NCBI GenBank assembly: GCA_013824265.1
Contig: PNNO01000004.1
Location: 1 to 64,000 of the forward strand
DNA from: a bacterium
GTDB taxonomy: Bacteria > Patescibacteriota > Gracilibacteria > UBA1369 > PNNO01
DNA: 64,000 nucleotides
Direction: 5' to 3'
A program made the translations under genes and the position numbers. Each line of letters opens with the position of its first letter. The first letter of the stretch is position 1. Shown here piece by piece: positions 25,826 to 32,249 of this stretch. Below the pieces are notes generated by a model. That model did no database searches and was not told the origin of the DNA. It worked only from the letters and a program-made list of their open reading frames with translations.

Positions 25826-26557
25826 CTACTTGCTCTCACCTTGGAGCTTGTCCAGCCCTTGGAGCTGCCCCTCGACGCGCTCGAGGCGCTTTTGCAGCTC
25901 GGGGTCGGGGGCGGCGGCGAGAGTGGCCGGTTTGGCGGTGGACGGGGTGGTTCGCGCCGTCCGTCTGATGACGGGGGGCGGTTCACCGTCCCCTCCGCAC
26001 TCGATTGTGCGGGGGTGGCTTTTGCAGGCCACGGCCAGGGCCTTGTCGGCCACAGTTTTCGCCTCTTCCGCGACCTTGCTGGTCTCGGGTGGGGTACCGT
26101 CCCCTCCACACTCGACGGCGTAGGGGTGGTTCTTGCAAGCCACGGCCAGGGCCTTGTCGGCCACGGTTTTGGCCTCGCCCGCGACCTTGCCGGCCTCGGC
26201 TGCTGCGGTTTTGGCCTCGGCGGCGACCTTGCCGGCCTCGGCTGCTGCGATTTTGGTCTCGCCCGCGACTTTGCTGGCCTCGGTAGCCGCGGTTTTGGCT
26301 TCGACGGCGGCGATGTTGGCTTTTCCCAGCTCATTCTCGAGCTTCCGCACTTTGGCGAACAGGACCATCGTCGAGATTCCCATCATCAGGATGAGCACGA
26401 ACATGCCGACGATCTTCAGCACGGCGCCCGTGCTGAAGCCTTCCACGTCGTCCGACGGATCCGGCGTGGGGTTGGGGTTGTTCGGGTCGGGGGGGGGCGT
26501 GTTGTTCGGGTTGTTGTTGTTCGGGTTGTTGTTGTTCGGGTTGGTGTTGGTGCTCAT
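25826..26557 (-). CDS. Compositionally atypical single-pass coiled-coil membrane protein
   Basis: Residues 1-36 are almost only Asn and Pro, residues 44-67 form a transmembrane segment, and residues 68-140 are a long helix of 14-residue units (EAKTAAAEAGKVAG type). Two copies of a Cys-containing unit follow (AKTVADKALAVACK with HP and ECGGDG; C141/C150 and C178/C187), and the C terminus (217-243) is a coiled coil. The ATG at 26557 is chosen because AGGAG lies six bases upstream; an in-frame ATG at 26689 would add 44 unpatterned residues. The gene is much richer in G and C than its neighbours and has its own promoter, leader and terminator. No homolog is recognised; a structural or envelope-spanning role is only a guess. 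Confidence 0.75.
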   Translation of the reverse strand: MSTNTNPNNNNPNNNNPNNTPPPDPNNPNPTPDPSDDVEGFSTGAVLKIVGMFVLILMMGISTMVLFAKVRKLENELGKANIAAVEAKTAATEASKVAGETKIAAAEAGKVAAEAKTAAAEAGKVAGEAKTVADKALAVACKNHPYAVECGGDGTPPETSKVAEEAKTVADKALAVACKSHPRTIECGGDGEPPPVIRRTARTTPSTAKPATLAAAPDPELQKRLERVEGQLQGLDKLQGESK

Positions 26558-26857
26558 GACCACTCCTTTTTGGCCCCATAGGGCCGGTTTGAATTTAAAA
26601 AACATTTCGAAAACAGACACAGAGTTTGTTCCGGTGTTATACAGCTCAAGAAAAATCGCGTATCCGCTGTTTTCTGGCCGCATAATCATCAGAATGGGCT
26701 CTGTGTACTGCTAAATCTGGTTTTCAAAGAACATGATACTTAAAAGTACAACCTCGCACTCAAGGATATTTTACAAATATGCAAATGTTATGCCTTTAAG
26801 AAAGCTCATTAATAAGCTGTTTGTTAACAATTTAACCGGTCCTTGCCTTTCGACAAG
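26558..26857 (-). promoter_or_regulatory. Structured leader of about 300 nt with boxA-like element
   Basis: The predicted transcript starts near 26857 and has about 300 nt before the ATG. Its first bases form a hairpin CCTTG/CAAGG (26841-26858). A small hairpin TACT-TTTA-AGTA lies directly before TGTTCTTTGAAAAC (rc of 26720-26733), which matches boxA antitermination sites of rRNA leaders. Further down ACACAGAG and CTCTGTGT (near 26697-26705 and 26618-26626) can pair and enclose ACAGC/GCTGT. The same 11-mer TCTTTGAAAAC appears in the leader at 61065-61077. Confidence 0.5.
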
Positions 26858-26863
26858 GAGGGT

Positions 26864-26892
26864 ATATTAACCACAAATTGGAAAAATGTCAA
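26864..26892 (-). promoter_or_regulatory. Near-consensus promoter of the coiled-coil protein gene
   Basis: On the minus strand TTGACA (26892-26887) and TAATAT (26869-26864) are separated by exactly 17 bp. The start point would be about 26857. This is among the best sigma-70-type matches in the window. Confidence 0.75.
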
Positions 26893-26920
26893 CCTTTTCC
26901 ACCCTTTTTCGGTGAATTGG

Positions 26921-27703
26921 CTAGAAGTATTCAGCGCTCTGAAGTGCACGTATTTTGCTTAAAGGCCAAAGTACAACGGATGCCTTCCCCTCTATGTTTG
27001 ATTTAGGTAGGAAGTAGGCTTCTTCTCCGCGGCATCCTCCTTCATATGCGTCTCTAAAGCAGCTTCTTGAGTCGGTGCTTTGGTGTCTGTTATCGCCCAT
27101 GACAAAATATTGCCCTTCAGGAACATCAAATGTTGTTATTCTGTTTGTACTTGGAAGAGTGTCTCCGCTGTTTGTTGCGTTTAAATAAGGTTCAGGCAGT
27201 TCATATCCGGTTTCATGTTCATTATTAAAAAGATAAACTTTTCCATCTATAAGCTTAATTGTATCTCCCGGGACACCGATTATTCTCTTTATGTAAAATT
27301 GTTCTTCACTATGCGGCGGATGAAAAACTATTATATCTCCGCGAGAAGGTTCATTTAAACTCCATCCAAAAAATTTCTGATATATAAGCTTGTTTACGAT
27401 TATATACTCTCCATATCCATACTGACATTCTTCGTTAATATTGTTTATGGTGTCACACATTGAAGGTCCGTAAACCTTAAAAGGGGAGGCGATAAACGTT
27501 TGAATAACAAAAACCAAGCCAAAAACAATTAAGAGATTTAATCCGATATCAAGAAGCAGGGTTATAAAACCGCCCTTCGGTTCTTGTTGTTCTTCGGCTG
27601 GAATCTCCGGAATGTTATTGTTTTGAGGAATTGGTTGTTCTTCCTTCTTTCCAAAAATGTCTTTAATGTCGCGATTGTCCGGTAATTTTGTTTCGTCGTT
27701 CAT
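26921..27703 (-). CDS. lepB: Signal peptidase I
   Basis: LepB cleaves signal peptides of exported proteins on the outer side of the membrane. After an extended acidic/Asn-rich cytoplasmic N terminus (1-45), one transmembrane segment (about 46-70) leads into the S26 catalytic domain: the Ser in YGPSM, the general-base Lys in YIKRIIGVPGD, and the box E GDNR-x-S-TDSR. Three extra cysteines (RSCF, GGCRG and CQYG) are unusual and may stabilise the domain. It follows the M23/SLH surface-protein gene by 43 bp in the same direction. Confidence 0.94.
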   Translation of the reverse strand: MNDETKLPDNRDIKDIFGKKEEQPIPQNNNIPEIPAEEQQEPKGGFITLLLDIGLNLLIVFGLVFVIQTFIASPFKVYGPSMCDTINNINEECQYGYGEYIIVNKLIYQKFFGWSLNEPSRGDIIVFHPPHSEEQFYIKRIIGVPGDTIKLIDGKVYLFNNEHETGYELPEPYLNATNSGDTLPSTNRITTFDVPEGQYFVMGDNRHQSTDSRSCFRDAYEGGCRGEEAYFLPKSNIEGKASVVLWPLSKIRALQSAEYF

Positions 27704-27746
27704 ATCGAAATATCAGATTTCTTTGATACTCTACATCAACGAACAG

Positions 27747-29672
27747 TTAAGTCGCAATACTTTCTGCTACCTGGCTGTTAAAACTCGCAGCACCGGTTTG
27801 TGTAAGAACTTGAACTCTGTATATTGCTTCAGCAACATTTTCGCGAGTCATTTGTTCCTGTGGATTGAATTTTTTTCCGTCAGCTTCTATGATGTTTTTT
27901 TGATATGCGAATTGTACATATTTGGCATACCAGTCATTTTTTTTCACGTCGCTAAACGGCATATATCCGATTTCAGTATTTATTTCAACGTCCATTGCTT
28001 CGATAAGCATTTTTAAGAATTCAACTTTATTTACCGTGTTTCCGGGTTTAAATGAGCCATCCGGATAACCGTTTACTACGCCAAGATATACGGCCGTTTG
28101 AAGATAATCCGCATACCAAGCTTCACTTTGAGTGTCACTAAAAGGAAGTGCTCTTGTTCCGGCTATTTCCGCGTCTATTCCTTCAAGAATAAATTTAAGA
28201 ACTTCAACTCGAGAAACACTATTATTCGGTTTAAATGAACCATCCGGATATCCCTGAATTATTCCTTCATTTTTTAAGAAACTTATAGCTTCAAAATGTG
28301 GATGAACAACGTTTACATCAAGGAATAATCCTTCCGCTACAACCGGGCTTTCTTTAATAACAGTGTCTGTTTTTACCGCGAACTGTAGAGGGGTATTATT
28401 TCTCGGTGAAATTGTTAAAGTTGCTACGCCGTTTTTAAAGTCCGAACTACCAAGTCTTGTTGGGCTTATTGTTGCCTGGCCACGTATTAATTCAATCCTT
28501 ACAGGTGTGGCGGGTACATAATTTGTAATTTTTACTCCTGCGCTATTTACGGCCGTTATTTTTACTGTAAATTCCTCGTTATCACGGAATGTGCTCTGAG
28601 AATCTATTTCAAATGTAACAAAATCTTCAGTAGGTTTTTCATCTGAAGTTACGGTTTCCGTAACTGTTGTTTCCGGTACCACTTCCGTTACTGGCTTTGT
28701 AACCGGTTCTACGACCGGCTGAGTAGTGACTGTCTCCGTTACCGGCTGAGTAACCGGCTCTGTCACTGTTTCTGTAACCGGCTGAGTAGTTTCAGGCAAT
28801 GTGCTCATTGTGCTTGAAGCGTATTTTTGTACGTATAAAACAGGATTTATTGTATTTTTAATTGCTATGTCCTTGTTAAGTCCACTGTTAATGGCCTGAG
28901 TGAATGTTAATCCGGCATCTGAAGCTTCTTTTGAAGTAAAATGCCAATAAGGGTGCCATGGAGCTGATGTTGTATCAATTTGGAAATGTAAGTGCGGAGT
29001 TGTTGATGTTCCGGTATTTCCGGAATATCCAATTAAGTCTCCTTTTCTTACGATATCTCCCTGTGCAACCGAAACTACACTAAGATGAGAATAACTTGAG
29101 TAATAAGTTGTTTTTTGTGAAGGGTTGTTATATGAAGGGAAATTTTTATGTTCCACCACAATGTGTTTTCCAAACCCTGAAAGTTGTTCCGAAGTTTTGT
29201 TTACTATTCCGTTTCCAATTGCGTAAACAGGTGTTCCCGATGGCGTTTTAATATCAACAGCCAAGTGTCCGCCGGCATACTCCTGTCCGTCTAAGAGATA
29301 ATTTCCCATGTATGGGACAGAGAATGTAATCTTCTGATTTCTTATTGCGTCATGAGCGCTGTTTCCCCACGTTAACGAATTTGTTGAAATTTTAAGGTTA
29401 TCGGCATTATAAGTTGGAAAAGCGATTAATTTGCCTTTCTGGTTTAATTCGTCGTATGTCATTTTGAATTCTTCCGTCTTTAGCGCTACCCAATTTGGAG
29501 CTTTCTTAATTGGAGCCGTTGTCCCGTCAAACGCCGGAGCGGTTTTTGTTGGAACCACACTTGTTTGAAAATTTGTGAAATTAAGCTCAACTAAAAAAGC
29601 CGAAAGAAAAGTGTAAATTACCAGTCCAATCCAAGCAAAAATACTAATATGACGTTTTTGTTTGTTTCTCAT
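27747..29672 (-). CDS. Surface-anchored M23 peptidase with SLH domains
   Basis: An N-terminal membrane segment (about 12-30) leads to a LytM/M23 metallopeptidase domain (about 115-245) with metal and catalytic residues in GGHLAVD and TPHLHFQ, the fold that cuts peptidoglycan peptide bridges. A Thr/Val/Pro-rich linker with repeats of EPVTQPVTETV type (about 290-345) follows, then a beta-rich domain (about 350-455) and three SLH domains (about 462-630; the first two with GYPDGSFKP). SLH domains hold proteins on wall polymers, which suggests an S-layer-like surface. Combining M23 and three SLH domains in one 641-residue chain fits a wall-remodelling enzyme. It is read leftward, divergent from tsaE. 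Confidence 0.88.
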   Translation of the reverse strand: MRNKQKRHISIFAWIGLVIYTFLSAFLVELNFTNFQTSVVPTKTAPAFDGTTAPIKKAPNWVALKTEEFKMTYDELNQKGKLIAFPTYNADNLKISTNSLTWGNSAHDAIRNQKITFSVPYMGNYLLDGQEYAGGHLAVDIKTPSGTPVYAIGNGIVNKTSEQLSGFGKHIVVEHKNFPSYNNPSQKTTYYSSYSHLSVVSVAQGDIVRKGDLIGYSGNTGTSTTPHLHFQIDTTSAPWHPYWHFTSKEASDAGLTFTQAINSGLNKDIAIKNTINPVLYVQKYASSTMSTLPETTQPVTETVTEPVTQPVTETVTTQPVVEPVTKPVTEVVPETTVTETVTSDEKPTEDFVTFEIDSQSTFRDNEEFTVKITAVNSAGVKITNYVPATPVRIELIRGQATISPTRLGSSDFKNGVATLTISPRNNTPLQFAVKTDTVIKESPVVAEGLFLDVNVVHPHFEAISFLKNEGIIQGYPDGSFKPNNSVSRVEVLKFILEGIDAEIAGTRALPFSDTQSEAWYADYLQTAVYLGVVNGYPDGSFKPGNTVNKVEFLKMLIEAMDVEINTEIGYMPFSDVKKNDWYAKYVQFAYQKNIIEADGKKFNPQEQMTRENVAEAIYRVQVLTQTGAASFNSQVAESIAT

Positions 29673-29755
29673 GGGAAGATTGTTTATTTTTATTTTTGAT
29701 TTGTATGTTTTTTTTATAGTATATTATATCAAAAATCGGCTTTATAATCAATTAT

Positions 29756-30184
29756 ATGACAATTACAAAAACAGCTGATGAAACAAGTGCTCTTGCGGGT
29801 AAGCTCGCAGAAGAGCTTATTGGCAAAAAGAATGCGGTAATTTGTCTTAAAGGGAATTTGGGAACCGGCAAAACAACTTTTGTTAAAGGGTTCTGCGAAT
29901 ATTTTGGCGTTAAAGATTCAAACGTTAAGAGTCCGACTTATACTTATTATCGTTTATACAAGGGAAACGGGAGGGATATTTTCCACTTTGACTACTATAG
30001 ACTTGTGAATTTTGACGAGCAGGTTGAAAACGAACTTTTAGAGATAATCGAAAAAGAAAATACAATTGTTTTAATAGAATGGCCGGAAAAGGCGGAGTAT
30101 GTTTTGCCAAAGGGGACAGTTATTGTTGATTTTGCTTACGGAGATGACAAAAATGAGAGGATTATAAATTTTTCAAAACTTTAA
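29756..30184 (+). CDS. tsaE: tRNA threonylcarbamoyladenosine biosynthesis ATPase TsaE
   Basis: TsaE (YjeE) is the small ATPase that works with TsaB and TsaD to make t6A37 in ANN-decoding tRNAs. The P-loop GNLGTGKTTFVKGF (about 34-47), SPTYTYYRLY and HFDYYRL are diagnostic, and 142 residues is typical. A promoter-like TTGATT-N18-TATATT lies about 30-60 bp upstream. The HD-domain gene starts two bases after its stop. tsaB and tsaD are not in the window. Confidence 0.93.
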   Translation: MTITKTADETSALAGKLAEELIGKKNAVICLKGNLGTGKTTFVKGFCEYFGVKDSNVKSPTYTYYRLYKGNGRDIFHFDYYRLVNFDEQVENELLEIIEKENTIVLIEWPEKAEYVLPKGTVIVDFAYGDDKNERIINFSKL

Positions 30185-30186
30185 AA

Positions 30187-30738
30187 ATGAATCTTGATCT
30201 CGTAGAAAAATTGTATAAGGAATATCAAACGCCTGAGCATGTTATAGCTCATTGTAAAAAAGTGGCTGAGGTGGCTTCCAAAATAGCTGACGAATATATG
30301 AAAAAGGGGATTCCCATAGATTATGAAAATCTTAATTTTGCCTGCCTTTTACACGATGTTTTGAGGATAATTGATTTTAATGCGGGCGGAAAATACTCCG
30401 AAATGCAAAAAAAATTGTGTGCGACGTATCCTGGAATGGATCATTCAATGGCTGCCTACACATTACTAAGTGAGATGGGGGAGCCGATTATTGCGGAAAT
30501 AATAAAGAAACACGCTTTTGATGGAATTATGATAAAGGAAAATCATCCTTTTACGTTGGAGGAAAAGATAATGACCTATGCGGACAAAAGGGTTCTCCAC
30601 GAAAACATTGTAAGTCTTAAAGAACGTTTTGAGGATGGCAAAAAAAGGTACAATCCAAACAACGAAAATCCTGAGCATGACGATAAAGCCTACAAGGCTT
30701 ATTTCAAGCTGGAAAAAGAACTTTTAAAGTGCTGCTGA
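30187..30738 (+). CDS. HD-domain metal-dependent phosphohydrolase
   Basis: The HD signature residues are in order: H in PEHVIAHCKKVAEVA, the HD pair in ACLLHDVLRI, and the late D in TYADKRV. Members hydrolyse nucleotides or other phosphoesters; this 183-residue form resembles the small HDIG group, but its substrate is unknown. It directly follows tsaE and is likely co-translated. The last 15 bp overlap the end of the convergent 3D/peptidoglycan-binding gene. Confidence 0.8.
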   Translation: MNLDLVEKLYKEYQTPEHVIAHCKKVAEVASKIADEYMKKGIPIDYENLNFACLLHDVLRIIDFNAGGKYSEMQKKLCATYPGMDHSMAAYTLLSEMGEPIIAEIIKKHAFDGIMIKENHPFTLEEKIMTYADKRVLHENIVSLKERFEDGKKRYNPNNENPEHDDKAYKAYFKLEKELLKCC

Positions 30739-32109
30739 AGCTGTTCTTGATGCGATTTTTTGCTCATTGTTGGCTCTGTAGCCCAAAATGCTGTTCAAAT
30801 GGCTTCTTGTTTGAGGGCCAAACGATCCCGCTCCTGAGTCGGTTGTCGCGCTTACAAGGCCTTTCCTCTGTTGAAATTTGAGTACTGCGTTTTGTGTAAC
30901 CTCTCCGTAATATCCGGTTGGCTCAATGCGTAGCAGATTGAATTTTCTAAGCTCTTCCTGAAGACGGATAACGTCATCGCCCTGGTCTCCAAGCTTAAGG
31001 TCTTTTTCAAAGGCAACAAATGTAGCCTGCTGGGTTGGAAGATTTTCAAGGCTTTGGCTTACAGGTTCGTCAAGCGCAGCAAGTCTGTCTGAAAGCACTC
31101 TTAATGTTTGTGGTCCAAAATATCCTGCTCCAAGGGCATCTTCGCTGTCTACTATGTCGTTTTCCTGTTGGAAATCAAGTACTGCGTCAACCGTTTTTTG
31201 GTCGTAAACTCCGTTGATTTCAATGTCGTAACCAAGCTCGATTAAGGCTTCCTGCAGTTTTTTTACCTCTTCTCCGGTGTCATCCAGTCCAAGGTTGTGT
31301 TGAGGAAGCTTGTCTTTACGTTTGTTATCTATAATCGCTTCAAGTTTTCCTCTTGTTTGAGGGCCTAAATATCCGGCACCAAATTCTTCATTATTGTCTA
31401 TAATATTCTGGTCTATCTGGAAGGCAACTACGGATTTGTAAAGTTCATCACCGTAATACTTGTCTATTTTCCCCTTATAGTAGCCAAGATCGCTTAAATA
31501 TTGCTGCAACTTCCCAACGTCTTCTCCCGATTTGCCATACCCAAGGTCTGTCTTGAATATTTTTTGTGTATCTACGATTGTCCTTACAAATTTTTCGGCT
31601 TCAGTGAATCCTTCCAAATACACATTTGGTTTAATTGAAGGATCGATTCCGTATACCGTAACTTCAACGTTTCTCTTTCCCCAGTTAAGAGCTCTTGTAA
31701 GTCCTGAGTCTCCATATCCCATCCAAACATCCAATCTGTCATATGCATGACCACGTTCTCCGGCATGTACAATCGCGCCGCCTCTGTCGTGTACGGCAAC
31801 AAGTCCAATTCCGGGTATATTCATTTTTGTCCCAAAAGCGTAAGTGCTTGGAGCTGCAATCATTCCGGGATACACGGGTGTACCGTCGGCACTTTTTACA
31901 CCTCCTCCATTAAGCCTTATATCGCTTTCATAACTTCCGGTTACGTATCTTTCCTGTCCAAGAATAGGGGAGTAATACGCGCTAATTGTGAATGTTTGCT
32001 GATACGCCGCGTGCGCAACTTCGTAAAAGGCAAAGTAAGCAAGAAGCCCAAGTACTAAAAGTACTATATGTTTAACCTGAATGTAATAATGTGAATTTCT
32101 TATGTTCAT
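30724..32109 (-). CDS. Secreted 3D-domain protein with three peptidoglycan-binding domains
   Basis: After a short signal-like membrane segment (about 12-34), a 3D/double-psi beta-barrel domain appears (about 60-160), with the Asp-containing stretch HDRGGAIV...RLDVWMG shared with lytic enzymes of the MltA/RlpA fold. Three PG_binding_1 repeats follow (about 190-265, 272-345 and 372-445), each with the pattern G-x-G-x2-V-x2-LQ and a final GPQTR. The protein probably binds and perhaps cuts wall glycan outside the cell. It is read leftward, and a 140-bp gap with two direct copies of TTTTTGTTTTTA-x2-ATCTAAA lies ahead of the gene. Confidence 0.85.
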   Translation of the reverse strand: MNIRNSHYYIQVKHIVLLVLGLLAYFAFYEVAHAAYQQTFTISAYYSPILGQERYVTGSYESDIRLNGGGVKSADGTPVYPGMIAAPSTYAFGTKMNIPGIGLVAVHDRGGAIVHAGERGHAYDRLDVWMGYGDSGLTRALNWGKRNVEVTVYGIDPSIKPNVYLEGFTEAEKFVRTIVDTQKIFKTDLGYGKSGEDVGKLQQYLSDLGYYKGKIDKYYGDELYKSVVAFQIDQNIIDNNEEFGAGYLGPQTRGKLEAIIDNKRKDKLPQHNLGLDDTGEEVKKLQEALIELGYDIEINGVYDQKTVDAVLDFQQENDIVDSEDALGAGYFGPQTLRVLSDRLAALDEPVSQSLENLPTQQATFVAFEKDLKLGDQGDDVIRLQEELRKFNLLRIEPTGYYGEVTQNAVLKFQQRKGLVSATTDSGAGSFGPQTRSHLNSILGYRANNEQKIASRTASAAL

Positions 32110-32249
32110 AGTTTTTTTGTTTTTACGATCTAAACTTTTTGTTTTTAAATCTAAATATTATCCCATAGAATCAACAAAACTTCACGCACCAAGGGTGGAC
32201 GCACGCTTAAAAACATGGCGTAATAAAACTACGGTTTTTCGCTCAAAAA

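Noticed and set aside
25766-26581. A 271-codon ORF on the plus strand opposite the coiled-coil protein gene
   Set aside because: The minus-strand gene has a promoter, Shine-Dalgarno sequence and terminator and a protein with domain order; the plus-strand frame is open only because the region is GC-rich and repetitive, and its translation is a Gly/Arg/Leu mix without motifs.
32110-32249. Mobile-element ends suggested by two direct copies of a T-rich 20-bp sequence ahead of the 3D-domain gene
   Set aside because: The copies are adjacent, low in complexity and contain no transposase or inverted ends; local slippage explains them.
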